From assembly GCA_963734025.1 (NCBI GenBank), contig CAVTFR010000011.1:248001-312000 (forward strand): a stretch of DNA of 64,000 bases. The letters run 5' to 3'. How positions within the stretch are numbered: position 1 is the stretch's first letter; every line of letters starts with the position of its first letter. Shown piece after piece: positions 47,308 to 56,801 of the stretch. The notes below the pieces were generated by a model. It did no database searches and was not told the origin of the DNA. It saw only the letters and a list, made by a program, of their open reading frames with translations. The stretch is from JACVRW01 sp963734025. Its GTDB lineage: Bacteria > Actinomycetota > Thermoleophilia > Solirubrobacterales > Thermoleophilaceae. The translations under genes were made by a program, and so were the position numbers.

Positions 47308-49173
47308 ATGTCCCGGCCCCTGGTCCGGGCGGTGTTCGCCGTGCTGGTGGTGGCGACGATCGCCGCCTTCTTCGCGACGCAGCTGCTCAAGAGCGAGTTC
47401 CCGCTCGTGATCCGCTTCGCGACCAAGCCGGCCCACTTCTCGCCGAACGGCGACGACTATCGCGACGAGACGCGCGTCGGCTTCGACCTGTCCGAGCCCG
47501 CCGAGGTCACCTTCTCGGTCGTCGACTCGGAGGGCAACGAGGTGCGCCGGATCGTGGACGAGCGGATGCTCGCCGGAGATGCGAAGCACCGCTTCGGCTG
47601 GGACGGACGGGACGACGACGGCAACGTCGTGCCGGACGGGACCTATCGCATGCGAGTGGTGCGCCGCGACGAGAGCCGCGTGATCGACTCGTTCAAGGAG
47701 ATCGACGTCGACACGACTCCGCCGCGGGTGCGGCTCGTGAGCGCTGAGCCGTCGGTGATCACACCCGCCGCGCGAGGCCAGGTGCCGCGCGTCGTGGTCC
47801 GCTTCGCAGGGCCCGCCAACTCGGCCCCCGAGTTCCGCGTCTTCCGCACCGACGATGGGCCGCGGCCGTACGTGGTCCGCCGCTTCCGCGGCATCCCGCC
47901 CGAGGGGCGGGGCAAGACGCGCGAGGGCGTCTGGAACGGCGAGGTGAGCGCCGGCCCCGAAGACACCGCTCCGGCCCCTGACGGCGACTACGCCTTCACG
48001 GTCACGGTGCGCGACCGCGCAGGCAACCCGGCCGTCGCGCCCGCCGAGATCCCGAGCCCGCGTAGCGCTGCGCCGGGCACCGGGGTGTCGGTGCGGAGCT
48101 TCACGTTGCGCGGCCCGCTGGGCGTGGTGCGGGCGGGCAAGGTCGTGAACCTCGAGGTCGGTCCGCTCGACCGTTCCTTCGACTTCGTGCTCTCGCGCTT
48201 CGGCTCACCGCAGGCCCTGCGGCGCGGCGGTCGCGTGGGCGGCCGCTTCCGGGTGGGCGTCCCGAAGGACGCCGTCACCGGTCTCCATCTGGTGCGCGTG
48301 CGCGCCGGCCGCGACCGCGCGGTGTGGCCGCTCGCGGTGATCGGCAGGCCACAGACGAAGGCGGCGGGCGCACGCGGGCCGAACCCGGTGAGCGGGGTCG
48401 GCGCCGGCGGCCTGCCGCTGCTCGTGCTGCCGGCCCTCACCTGGCAGGGGCTCAACCCGCAGGACGACGACGGCGACGGCTTCGCGGACACCCTGGCCGA
48501 TGCGCGCGCGGTGCGGCTCGACCGCCCCTTCGCCGGCGGCGGCTTCCCGCCACGCTTCGGCGCCGAGGTCGCGCCGCTGCTGCGCTGGCTCGAGCGCGAG
48601 CGGCTCGGTTACAACCTCACGACCGACATCTCGCTCGCGCGCGGCGAGCCGCCGCTGCTCGGCGACGCCCCGGGCGTTGCCTTCGCCGGCAGCGAGCTGT
48701 GGCTGCCGTCCGACCTGCTGCGGCGCCTGCGCGAGTACGTCGCGGAGGGTGGGCGGATCGCGTCCTTCGGCACCGACTCGTTCCGGCGCACGGTGGAGGT
48801 GGAGGGCGAGCGGGCGACGGATCCGTCGGGCCCGCGGCGTATCAACGCGTTCGGGGAGCGGACGGCGCTGCTCGAGACGAGCCTCGCGCCGCTGAGCGTG
48901 TTCGAGGACGAGCTCGGGCTGTTCGAGGGCCTCTCGGACCTGGTCGGCGAGTTCACCACCTTCGAGGTCTCGCGGGGCCTCGCGAAGCAGACCGAGGCGC
49001 TCACCACCGCGGGCCGCGATCCCGGTGAACCGGCCTTCATGGCGTTCCGGCTGGGTGACGGGTGGATGCTCCGAACCGGGTCCGGCCAGTGGCCCGGCCA
49101 GCTCGAGGAGGCGGCGCTCTCCGTGGAGATTCCGCAAGTGACGAAGCGCATTTGGCGCCGCCTCGGACGTTAA
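47308..49173 (+). CDS. Exported protein with FlgD-type Ig domain
   Basis: A 621-residue secreted/membrane-anchored protein: uncleaved-type signal helix (VRAVFAVLVVATIAAFFATQ), then a FlgD-like Ig domain (HFSPNGDDYRDETRVGFDL; WDGRDDDGNVVPDGTYRMRV), further beta-rich modules and a C-terminal globular domain (RWLERERLGYNLTTDISLAR; LREYVAEGGRIASFGTDSF). That last domain resembles the N,N-dimethylformamidase large-subunit/glutamine-amidotransferase-like fold. Function unknown; it may be a surface or glycan-associated protein, given the neighbours. Confidence 0.75.
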   Translation: MSRPLVRAVFAVLVVATIAAFFATQLLKSEFPLVIRFATKPAHFSPNGDDYRDETRVGFDLSEPAEVTFSVVDSEGNEVRRIVDERMLAGDAKHRFGWDGRDDDGNVVPDGTYRMRVVRRDESRVIDSFKEIDVDTTPPRVRLVSAEPSVITPAARGQVPRVVVRFAGPANSAPEFRVFRTDDGPRPYVVRRFRGIPPEGRGKTREGVWNGEVSAGPEDTAPAPDGDYAFTVTVRDRAGNPAVAPAEIPSPRSAAPGTGVSVRSFTLRGPLGVVRAGKVVNLEVGPLDRSFDFVLSRFGSPQALRRGGRVGGRFRVGVPKDAVTGLHLVRVRAGRDRAVWPLAVIGRPQTKAAGARGPNPVSGVGAGGLPLLVLPALTWQGLNPQDDDGDGFADTLADARAVRLDRPFAGGGFPPRFGAEVAPLLRWLERERLGYNLTTDISLARGEPPLLGDAPGVAFAGSELWLPSDLLRRLREYVAEGGRIASFGTDSFRRTVEVEGERATDPSGPRRINAFGERTALLETSLAPLSVFEDELGLFEGLSDLVGEFTTFEVSRGLAKQTEALTTAGRDPGEPAFMAFRLGDGWMLRTGSGQWPGQLEEAALSVEIPQVTKRIWRRLGR

Positions 49174-49210
49174 CGATTGCCGCAAGGGCGTCTGCCATCC
49201 TGACCCGTCG

Positions 49211-50620
49211 ATGTTGCGCCGACACCGTCGTCTGCTGATCGGCGTTGCGCTGGTCGTGATCGCCCTCGCGGTCGCGATCGGCGTCTACGCCTACAACGAG
49301 AACCAGCCGCTCGAGAAGCGCGGCTCCGCGACCGAGGAATTCGTGGTCACGGAGGAGCCCGAGCCGCCGCCCCCGCCGCCCGACAAGGAGATCGCGCGCC
49401 CCTGGCCGACCTACGGCTACGACATCGCGCGCCAGCACATCTCTCCCTACAAGCAGCGGCCGCCCTTCCGGCGCCTCTGGAAGATCGACGCGCACGACAC
49501 GCTCGAGTTCCCGCCGACGATCGGCTACGGGCGCATGTACCTGGCCCAGCAGAAGGGCCTCTTCTTCGCGCTCGACGTGAAGACCGGCAAGGTCGACTGG
49601 AAGAAGACCGTCGGCCGCTGTGCAGCCTCGTCCCCGACGATCGGCAAGGGCGTCGTCTACCAGTCCTACATGCACCCGGTGGAGTGCCTGCAGGACCAGG
49701 CGGGGGCGAACGGCTACGTCGTCGCCTGGGACGCCAAGACGGGCCGTGAGCTGTGGCGCCACGATTCGGCGCCGGTGGAGTCCTCGCCGCTGCTCCGGAA
49801 CAACACGCTCTACGTGGGTACCTGGAACAACGACGTGATCGCCCTGAACGCCAAGACGGGCCGCCTCAAGTGGCGCTTCCAGGCCGACGACCAGGTCAAC
49901 ACCTCGGCCGCTTACTGGAAGGGCCGCATCTTCATCGCCTCCGACGGCGGCACCCTCTATGCGCTGAACGCCGGCAGCGGGGAGCAGATCTGGAGCGCGC
50001 AGTCGAACTCGACCTTCGGCTCGCGCGAGTTCTGGTACGCGACGCCGACGGTCGCCTACGGCCGCGTCTACATCGGCAACACCGACGGGACCATGTACGT
50101 GTTCGGCGCGAAGAGCGGCAAGCTGCTGTGGGCGCGCCCGCTCGGCTCCTACATCTACGGGGCCGCGGCGGTCTACCGGCGCAAGGTCTTCGTCGGCACC
50201 TACGACGGCAAGTTCTACGCGCTGGACGCCGCGACCGGCGACACCCGCTGGGAGATCGACGCCCAGGGCGCCGTGCACGCGGCGCCGACCGTGGTGGACG
50301 GGCTCGTCTACTACGCGGTCTGCTCGAGCTGCGGCTCGGAGGCGCAGCGCGCGGTCGCGAGCGGACCCGACTCGACCCACGCCGTGCGCGCGAGTGACGG
50401 CAAGCGCGTCTGGCGCTTCGGCGACGGCAAGTACGCCAACCCCGTCGTGGTTGACGAGAAGCGGCTCTACATCACCGGGCGCTCGTATCAGTACGCGCTG
50501 GCGCCGCGCGGCTCGGAGGGCGCGCGCGAGGATGCGCAGGGCGATCGCGCGGCGCGCGAGAAGGAGCGCGACAAGCGCAAGGCGAAGCGCCGCAAGCGCC
50601 AGGAGGACCGCCAGTCCTAG
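49211..50620 (+). CDS. Membrane-anchored PQQ-type beta-propeller protein
   Basis: A 469-residue protein with an N-terminal helix (LLIGVALVVIALAVAIGVYA), a Pro/Glu linker and repeating PQQ blades: AWDAKTGRELWRHDS, ALNAKTGRLKWRFQA, ALNAGSGEQIWSAQS, ALDAATGDTRWEIDA. There are no PQQ-dehydrogenase catalytic residues, so it is more likely a binding or scaffold propeller, like BamB. The C-terminus is a long basic/acidic coil (ARE/KRKAKRRKRQ). Confidence 0.85.
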   Translation: MLRRHRRLLIGVALVVIALAVAIGVYAYNENQPLEKRGSATEEFVVTEEPEPPPPPPDKEIARPWPTYGYDIARQHISPYKQRPPFRRLWKIDAHDTLEFPPTIGYGRMYLAQQKGLFFALDVKTGKVDWKKTVGRCAASSPTIGKGVVYQSYMHPVECLQDQAGANGYVVAWDAKTGRELWRHDSAPVESSPLLRNNTLYVGTWNNDVIALNAKTGRLKWRFQADDQVNTSAAYWKGRIFIASDGGTLYALNAGSGEQIWSAQSNSTFGSREFWYATPTVAYGRVYIGNTDGTMYVFGAKSGKLLWARPLGSYIYGAAAVYRRKVFVGTYDGKFYALDAATGDTRWEIDAQGAVHAAPTVVDGLVYYAVCSSCGSEAQRAVASGPDSTHAVRASDGKRVWRFGDGKYANPVVVDEKRLYITGRSYQYALAPRGSEGAREDAQGDRAAREKERDKRKAKRRKRQEDRQS

Positions 50621-50631
50621 CGGGCTGCGCC

Positions 50632-51207
50632 TCAGCCGAGGCGCCCGAGGAAGCCGGCGATCCGCTCGGTCACCTCATGCAGCACGTCGATCGAGCCGAG
50701 CGGGTCGCCCTCGCGCTGGAGCGAGTGGTCGAGGCCGTCGAGCTCCATCACCTCGAGCGCCTCGTTGCCGGGCAGCTCGCCGTTCCCCCAGGTGGGGTCG
50801 GCCGGGCTGCCGACCACCAGCGTCGGCCGGTCGGTCGCGCCGAGCGCGGCCAGGACGTCGGGCCGCGTCAGGAGCGGAGTGAGCCACACCGCAGGCAGCG
50901 CGCGCTGCGTGGCGAGTGGGGCGGCGGCGCTCCCGAGCGACTTGCCGGCCATCGCGACCTGGGTGGCGGAGGTGGCGTTCAGGGCACTCTCGGCCCGCTC
51001 GGCGATCCACTCGAACGGCTCGCGGTCGGCCGGCGCCCGCTCCGAGACCTCGAGCACGGACCACCCGCCGGCCAGCGCCGCCTCGCGGGTGAACCAGAGG
51101 AGCGGCGCCTGGCTGAAGTAACGGACCCCGGGCAGCAGCACCACGCAGCGCTCGGGATCCCCCTCGTGGAGGATCGCCTCACCCGGGTCGAGGTCGATCG
51201 GGCGCAC
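50632..51207 (-). CDS. Alpha/beta-hydrolase family protein
   Basis: A 191-residue alpha/beta hydrolase with nucleophile motif VAMAGKSLGSAAAPLA (Ser), a late Asp (PTLVVGSPADPTWGNGEL) and His (ELDGLDHSLQREGD). It lacks a lid insertion. The substrate is unknown. The GTG at 51207 lies 29 bp inside the end of the upstream GT87-like gene, so the two are translationally linked. Confidence 0.8.
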   Translation of the reverse strand: MRPIDLDPGEAILHEGDPERCVVLLPGVRYFSQAPLLWFTREAALAGGWSVLEVSERAPADREPFEWIAERAESALNATSATQVAMAGKSLGSAAAPLATQRALPAVWLTPLLTRPDVLAALGATDRPTLVVGSPADPTWGNGELPGNEALEVMELDGLDHSLQREGDPLGSIDVLHEVTERIAGFLGRLG

Positions 51208-52513
51208 GCGCGGAACCTAGCGCCATCAGCGCCGCCACGACCGCGCCCGTCATCGGCCACACGAGGTAGTAGTTGTTGAACGTGCGCCCGATGAACATGA
51301 GCCAGAGCAGCGAGACCGAGAAGGCGGCCGCCCCCACCCACAGCTCCCCGGCCCTGCGCTGGGCCAGCAGCAGCCAGACGGTCAGCGGCACCCAGGTGAT
51401 CAGCGCCACGAGCGCGAACGGATAGGAGCCGTCGCGGTCCTCGAGGATCCCGAGCCGGATCATGATCGCCGAGAGGCCGTAGCCGACGATCTTGTAGGTG
51501 CCGGCTCCGTATTTGATCGTGTCGTCGTAGAACGCGACCGGGTCGGCGATCAGGAAGGGGAGGACGCCGGCGGCGATCACGCCGGTGAACACGAGCGCTG
51601 AGCGCTTCAGCTCGTCGCGCGTCGCGTTCTCTTTCAGCAGCATCAGGGCAATGAACGGCAGCGCCACGAGCGCGAACTGCTTCAGCAGGATCGCCGCCGC
51701 CAGCGCGGCCGCCGCCCAGCCGAAGCGGCGGCGCGTGACGAGCGCGAAGGCGAGCACGAGCAGCAGCAGGCTCGGAGCGTCGTTCTGCCCGAACCAGGCC
51801 GAGCGCACGGCGATCGGGTTGCAGACGAGCAGCGCCCCGAGCGCGAGCTTGTAGCCCAGCGGGGCCCGGAACAGGAGCGCGGCGGGCAGCATCGCCAGCG
51901 TCGCCAGCAGCACCAGCAGCCGGTAGTCGTCGAGCGGCTCGGGCAGCAGCCGCCAGACGGCGGCGCTGACCGCGGCGCCGGGGAAATAGGCGAAGTGCTG
52001 GAGCGCCACCTCGCGCTCGCGGACGCGCTCGGAGACGCTGCCGTCGCGGGTGTAGAAGCGCTCGAGGCCCGACTCGCGGTAGTCGTGCCCGTAGGGGTTG
52101 TCGAGCTCGAGCAGCAGATCTCCACCCAGCTCGATCTGATAGGTCGAGTCGTTCGTGAAGAACCAGGGGGCGGTCGAGTCGCGCAGACCTATCTGGAGCA
52201 GCGTGGAGGGCGCCATCAGGAGCACGCCGACGGTGAGCACGAGCGCGATCCCGGCCCAGCGCGGCCATGGCCGCGGGCGGGCGATGAGCAGCACCGCCGC
52301 CGCGCCGCACAGGAGCGCCGCGACGAACGCGGCCGCGCGCGCGATCCCCACGTCCCATTCCTCGCCCGCGGCGCGCACGAGCGGGGCGAGCGGCCCCTGC
52401 GGATCGACCACACCGGGCCGGAAGCGCCACGGATCCGAGCCGAGCTCCGGCAGCGCGATGGCGATCAGCACGAAGAGGACCCCGGTGAGGGCCCAGGCGG
52501 CGCGGACGCTCAT
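51179..52513 (-). CDS. Polytopic GT-C/GT87-type mannosyltransferase-like protein
   Basis: A 444-residue integral membrane protein with about 11 hydrophobic helices and the ALTGVLFVLIAIALPEL N-terminus. The periplasmic region contains FTNDSTYQIELGGDLLLELD, GHDYRESGLERFYTRDGSVS, and later ILLKQFALVALPFIALMLLK. It resembles DUF2029/GT87 alpha-mannosyltransferases that use polyprenyl-linked sugars. Acceptor unknown. ATG 52513 overlaps the stop of the Wzy-like gene (ATGA), placing it in that operon. Confidence 0.75.
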   Translation of the reverse strand: MSVRAAWALTGVLFVLIAIALPELGSDPWRFRPGVVDPQGPLAPLVRAAGEEWDVGIARAAAFVAALLCGAAAVLLIARPRPWPRWAGIALVLTVGVLLMAPSTLLQIGLRDSTAPWFFTNDSTYQIELGGDLLLELDNPYGHDYRESGLERFYTRDGSVSERVREREVALQHFAYFPGAAVSAAVWRLLPEPLDDYRLLVLLATLAMLPAALLFRAPLGYKLALGALLVCNPIAVRSAWFGQNDAPSLLLLVLAFALVTRRRFGWAAAALAAAILLKQFALVALPFIALMLLKENATRDELKRSALVFTGVIAAGVLPFLIADPVAFYDDTIKYGAGTYKIVGYGLSAIMIRLGILEDRDGSYPFALVALITWVPLTVWLLLAQRRAGELWVGAAAFSVSLLWLMFIGRTFNNYYLVWPMTGAVVAALMALGSARAPDRPRPG

Positions 52514-54081
52514 GCCTCGCGTGAGGGGCCGGGCTCGGCCCGGGCCGGGGCGTTGTCTCCCACCGGAGCGGTGCTCTCCATGCGCTCGCGCGCGCGCTCG
52601 GCAGCGGACGGCCGCGGATCGTAGACCCCGTGCCATGCGAGGTAGCCGGCACCGATGGCGAGGACCAGCCAGGTGATCGGATCCTCGAGGAAGCCGCTGT
52701 AGAAGAGCGCGTGCACGAAGAGTCCGAGGAAGGAGGCCATCAGCGCGAGCCCGAGCGCGCGGTCGCGCCTCAGCACCGCAGCGATCAGGAGCGCTCCCCC
52801 GACGAGCAGCCAGACGTAGAGCGCGAGCCCGATCGCGCCGAGCTCGGCGAAGACCGTGAGCGGCGTCGTGTGCGAGACGAAGTTGGGCGTGGGCCGGTCG
52901 CTCCCGGCGAGCCGCCTGCTGGCGCGCGCCTGGCCGCCGATGCCGACGCCCGCGACAGGGCTGTCCTCGACCACCCGCAAGGTGTCCTCCACGCGCTCGG
53001 TGCGGTCGCTCGTGATCTTGTTGAGCGACTCGCCGTCGACCAGCCGCGCCGTGACGTACGCGCCACCGGCGAGCACGGCGACGAGCGCCAGCACTCCGAC
53101 GGTCAGGCGCACGCGCCGGTCACCGGTAACGACGGCGAGCGCCAGGGTCACGACGAGCAGCGCCACCATGCTCGACTGCGAGTAGGAGAAGAAGAGCCCC
53201 GCCCACATGATCACGAGCAGGACGACGAGCGGCCACGGTTTCCAGCGCCGCGCCGCGAGCAGGGACAGCGCCACGCCGATGCCGAGCACCAGATGACGTC
53301 CGTAGAGGCTCGGGTCGCCGAACAGCGAGGTGACGCGGAAGAAGTCGGTGTTGGCGTTCGACACCGCCAGGTTCGGCGCGTAGAAGAAGAGCTCGTGGGT
53401 CGCCGCCTGCCACAGGCCGACGAGCGCGAACAGCGTCGCCAGCGCGAGCGCGGCCGCTGCCAGTGCTCGTGGGACGCTGTCCGGGAAGTCGGCGCGCGCG
53501 ACGCTGGCGAGCAGCAGCGCAAACGGGAGCGTGAAGAACGCGAGCAGGTTGGCGCCCGCCTCGAGGTCGTCGGCCCAGACGAGCGAGAGGCAGGCGAAGG
53601 CGAAGAACGCGGCCGCCGGCGCGGCGATCACGACGGGCAGCGGGCGCAGCTCGCGCCCGCGCAGGGCACGCCAGCCGAGCGCGAGGCCGGCCGCCGCGAG
53701 CACGAAGTAGAGCGGCAGCAGGCGCCCGAGGCGGCCGTCGTCGGCGACCTGTACGAGGAAGGTGCCGCCGCTGTCGAACGACAGCGGCGGACGGAACGGA
53801 GCCGCGAGCAGCACCGCGACCGGCACGATCACCGGCCGCCGCGCCAGTATCGCCGCCACGACGCCCACCGCCACGATCCCGAGCGCCGCGGCGGCCAACC
53901 CGGTGGCGCCGCTCAGGCGGTCGAACGAGCCGGTGCCGAGCGAGTACGCGAGCGCGCCCTCCGAGACGGCGAGGACGACGAGCCCGGCGAGCAGCGCGAG
54001 CCGCTCGCGTGCGAGGAGGACGAGCACCGACCCGAGGGCGCCGCCGACGGCGGCAAGCTGGGCGAGGTCGGGGTGTTCCAT
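52510..54081 (-). CDS. O-antigen ligase/Wzy-family polymerase-like protein
   Basis: A 523-residue membrane protein with about 12 helices and the Wzy_C region: SLFGDPSLYGRHLVLGIGVA, FFSYSQSSMVALLVVTLALA, and VEDSPVAGVGIGGQARASRR with SHTTPLTVFAELGAIGLAL, a pattern shared by O-antigen ligases and polysaccharide polymerases. Ligase versus polymerase cannot be decided. A TACGCT hexamer (54092-54097) 10 nt before the ATG is a possible -10. Confidence 0.85.
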   Translation of the reverse strand: MEHPDLAQLAAVGGALGSVLVLLARERLALLAGLVVLAVSEGALAYSLGTGSFDRLSGATGLAAAALGIVAVGVVAAILARRPVIVPVAVLLAAPFRPPLSFDSGGTFLVQVADDGRLGRLLPLYFVLAAAGLALGWRALRGRELRPLPVVIAAPAAAFFAFACLSLVWADDLEAGANLLAFFTLPFALLLASVARADFPDSVPRALAAAALALATLFALVGLWQAATHELFFYAPNLAVSNANTDFFRVTSLFGDPSLYGRHLVLGIGVALSLLAARRWKPWPLVVLLVIMWAGLFFSYSQSSMVALLVVTLALAVVTGDRRVRLTVGVLALVAVLAGGAYVTARLVDGESLNKITSDRTERVEDTLRVVEDSPVAGVGIGGQARASRRLAGSDRPTPNFVSHTTPLTVFAELGAIGLALYVWLLVGGALLIAAVLRRDRALGLALMASFLGLFVHALFYSGFLEDPITWLVLAIGAGYLAWHGVYDPRPSAAERARERMESTAPVGDNAPARAEPGPSREA

Positions 54082-54117
54082 CCGGTCGGGAAGCGTAAAG
54101 GCGCGGGTGGCTGCTGC

Positions 54118-55047
54118 TCAGCCCGCGTTGTGCAGGGCGGCCGCGTCGCGGATCCCCTCGCCGCGTGCGGGGGCCAGCTCCTGGCGCGCGTGCAGGAGGT
54201 AGCGGCGCGGGTCGTGCCCCGGCAGGACCGCTGCCGCGGCCGCGCGGACCAGGTAGGCCCAGGTCCAGCACAGCCTCCAGACGATCCGGGTCAGCGTCAT
54301 GCCGTGCTTGCGGAAATAGAGGTCGCGGTTGCGGTGGAACTCGACGATCCGCCGGCGCATCGCCGTGCTGTCGGTGGACAGCTGGTCATGATGGACGGCG
54401 CGCGCCCCGGGCACGAACAGGATCTGCCAGCCGGCGTCGCGCAGCCGCTTGCAGAAGTCGGTCTCGTCCGAGTAGACGAAGAAGTCGGGGTCGAGCCAGC
54501 CGACCTGGCGCGCCGCCTCGCGCCGGACGAGCATGGCGCTCGACTGCACCCAGCCGACCTCACGCACCTGCCGGCCGTGGCTCTCGACCGCCACGCGCGA
54601 GTGCATGAACACGGCAGCCGCCAGCGCCCAGGTGATGTCCGGCAGCCGCCAGGCGCAGTCCGTCTCCTCGCCCTCGCTCGTCAGGAGGCGCGCGCCCGCC
54701 GCAGCGGCGCCAGGGTTCGCGGCGATCGCGGCGAGCAGCTCCGTCACGGCTCCGGGCTGCAGCTCCGAGTCCTCGTTCAGCAGCAGGCAGAAGCGGCCGC
54801 GCGCGCGCTCGAGCAGATGCGAGTCGTTCTCGGCCTTGCCCGTGCGGCGCTCGCGCACGATCAGCGTGGCGTCCGGATGCCGCTCGCGCACGGCCTCGGC
54901 GGAGCCGTCGGTCGAGGCGTTGTCCAGCACGAGCAGCTCGTGCGACACGCCCTCGGGATGCGTGGCGGCGATGGCGTCGAGGCAGGCAAGCACGTCGTCG
55001 CGCCCGTTCGTGTTCACGACGCAGTAGGAGAGCTCGAGCTCGCTCAC
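54118..55047 (-). CDS. Glycosyltransferase family 2 protein
   Basis: A 309-residue GT-A fold enzyme: YCVVNTNGRDDVLACLDAI, HELLVLDNASTDGSAEAVRE, LLNEDSELQPGAVTELLAAI, FVYSDETDFCKRLRDAGW. It resembles rhamnosyl-type inverting transferases. One or two C-terminal hydrophobic stretches (RLCWTWAYLVRAAAAAVL) may associate it with the membrane. The start ATG overlaps the upstream GT4 stop. Confidence 0.9.
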   Translation of the reverse strand: MSELELSYCVVNTNGRDDVLACLDAIAATHPEGVSHELLVLDNASTDGSAEAVRERHPDATLIVRERRTGKAENDSHLLERARGRFCLLLNEDSELQPGAVTELLAAIAANPGAAAAGARLLTSEGEETDCAWRLPDITWALAAAVFMHSRVAVESHGRQVREVGWVQSSAMLVRREAARQVGWLDPDFFVYSDETDFCKRLRDAGWQILFVPGARAVHHDQLSTDSTAMRRRIVEFHRNRDLYFRKHGMTLTRIVWRLCWTWAYLVRAAAAAVLPGHDPRRYLLHARQELAPARGEGIRDAAALHNAG

Positions 55048-56192
55048 CGCCGCGCGGCCTCCTCGAGCAGCCCGAGCACGCGCCCTGCGAGCACGTCGCG
55101 ATCGAACTCACGCTCCGCCAGCGCGCGGGCGTTGCGGCCCATCGCCGCCGCCTCGGCGGGATGGTCGCGCAGCCACTCGAGCTTCGCTGCCAGGTCGCCT
55201 GCGTCGCCCGCGCGCACGTAGAGCCCGGCCTCGTTCTCCTCCACGAGCCGGCGCATCCAGCCGTTCATGTTCACGATCGCCGGCCGCCCCGCCGCGAACG
55301 TGTCGAAGAGCTTGTTGGGCGAGTTGGTCGCGAGCACCGGGACGTCCTTGAAGAGCGTCAGGCAGGCGTCCGAGCGCGCCGCCAGCGCGGCCACCTCCTG
55401 CTTCGACCCCGCGGCGCCCGGGAAGGCGACGTTCTCCGGCGCGCTCCGCTGGAGCGCCGCGCGGCGCTTGCCGTCCCCCATCAGCACGAACTCCATGTCG
55501 GGAAGCAGGCGGGCCGCCTCGACGGCCGCGCTGAGGTCGTTGGCCTCGCCCATCGTGCCGAAGTAGGAAACGGTGAAGCGGTCGCCCGCCCGGCGCGGAG
55601 CTGGGTCGAACAGGTCGAGGTCGGAGGCGTTCGGGATGAGCGCCACCCGCTCCTCGGGGACCCCGGTGGCCAGCACGCCCGCGCGGATGCCCGGCGACAG
55701 CGCTATCAGGCGCGCGCTGCGGCGGTAGACGAAGCGCTCGAGGGCGCGCGCGAGCCGGCGCGCCAGCGGGTTGCGGAGCGCGCCCATCTGGATCGGCGCC
55801 TCGGGCCACAGGTCGCGCACCTCGAACACGAGCGGGGCGCGCCAGCGCGCGGCCGCGGCGAGCGCGGGCAGGGCGATCGTCAGCGGCGGCGAGGTGGCGT
55901 AGATCACGTCCGGACGCGGTCCGCGGAGCGCCGCGCGCGCGGCTGCCGGCGCGAAGCTCGCGAAGGCGAGCATGCGGCGCGGGTAGGAGACGGCCGTGGC
56001 GCTGACGTAGTCCGAGTAGCCGCCGCGCGCGCCGGCCACCTCGATCCCGTCGACGGTCCGGTCGCCCTCCGCGGCGGTTACCATCCGCACGCTGTGCCCG
56101 CGCGCCACGAACCGGCGCGCGAATTCGTAGGAGCGCGTGCCGCCCACGCCTGCGCGCGTGATGAAGAACTGATGCAGGTAGAGAATCCGCAT
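55044..56192 (-). CDS. Glycosyltransferase family 4 protein (WbuB-like)
   Basis: A 382-residue GT-B enzyme: RILYLHQFFITRAGVGGTRS, DVIYATSPPLTIALPALAAA, EVRDLWPEAPIQMGAL, VSYFGTMGEANDLSAAVEAA and NSPNKLFDTFAAGRPAIVNM. The Rossmann-type N-terminus and the SPNKLF..AAG sugar-binding segment match WbuB-like aminosugar transferases. It starts next to the phosphosugar transferase, the probable initiator of the same glycan. Confidence 0.92.
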   Translation of the reverse strand: MRILYLHQFFITRAGVGGTRSYEFARRFVARGHSVRMVTAAEGDRTVDGIEVAGARGGYSDYVSATAVSYPRRMLAFASFAPAAARAALRGPRPDVIYATSPPLTIALPALAAAARWRAPLVFEVRDLWPEAPIQMGALRNPLARRLARALERFVYRRSARLIALSPGIRAGVLATGVPEERVALIPNASDLDLFDPAPRRAGDRFTVSYFGTMGEANDLSAAVEAARLLPDMEFVLMGDGKRRAALQRSAPENVAFPGAAGSKQEVAALAARSDACLTLFKDVPVLATNSPNKLFDTFAAGRPAIVNMNGWMRRLVEENEAGLYVRAGDAGDLAAKLEWLRDHPAEAAAMGRNARALAEREFDRDVLAGRVLGLLEEAARR

Positions 56193-56219
56193 CCCGGTGC
56201 GCCCGAAACCTAGTACTCC

Positions 56220-56801
56220 ATGAACCGCCCCCTGGACCTCGCGCTTGCGGTCGTGCTGCTCGTCGTGACCGCCCCCCTGATGGGACTCGCCGCGCTCGCG
56301 ATCAAGCTCGAGAGCCGCGGCCCCGTCTTCTATCGCCAGCGCCGGGTCGGCAAGGACGGCCGCCCGTTCGAGCTCGTCAAGCTTCGCACGATGGTGCGCG
56401 GCGCCGAGACCATGGGCGCAGGCATCTACGTGCTCGAGGGCGACGCGCGCATCACGCGCGTCGGCAGGCTGCTGCGCCGCTTCTCGCTCGACGAGCTGCC
56501 GAACCTGATCAACGTCGTCCGCGGCGAGCTCGCGATCGTGGGCCCGCGCCCGACGGTGCAGGAGCAGGTCGACCGCTACACCGAGCGCCAGCGCCGCCGG
56601 CTCGACGTCAAGCCCGGTATCACCGGCTGGGCCCAGATCAACGGGCGCACCTCACTGCCCTGGCCCCAGCGCATCGAGCTCGACGTCTGGTACGTGGAGC
56701 ACCGCTCGCTGCGACTCGACCTGCGCATCCTCGCCCGCACCGCGCGCATGCTCGCCACGGGGCACGGCCTCTACAGCGAGGAGCTCAAGCAGGGTTGGTG
56801 A
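56220..56801 (+). CDS. Monotopic phosphoglycosyl transferase (PglC/WbaP-type sugar transferase)
   Basis: First step of lipid-linked glycan synthesis, moving a phosphosugar onto undecaprenyl phosphate; 193 residues, the minimal catalytic form. Landmarks: reentrant helix LDLALAVVLLVVTAPLMGLA, the YRQRRVGKDGRPFELVKLRT block, and the catalytic DE pair in RFSLDELPNLINVVRGELAI, followed by VGPRP and KPGITGWAQINGR. It is the likely partner of the WbpM-like dehydratase at 35781. It converges with the amidase, overlapping 17 bp. Confidence 0.95.
   Translation: MNRPLDLALAVVLLVVTAPLMGLAALAIKLESRGPVFYRQRRVGKDGRPFELVKLRTMVRGAETMGAGIYVLEGDARITRVGRLLRRFSLDELPNLINVVRGELAIVGPRPTVQEQVDRYTERQRRRLDVKPGITGWAQINGRTSLPWPQRIELDVWYVEHRSLRLDLRILARTARMLATGHGLYSEELKQGW

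Noticed and set aside
52630..55221. An 863-codon open frame opposite the Wzy-like and glycosyltransferase genes
   Set aside because: Antisense shadow of membrane-protein and GT coding; no domain.
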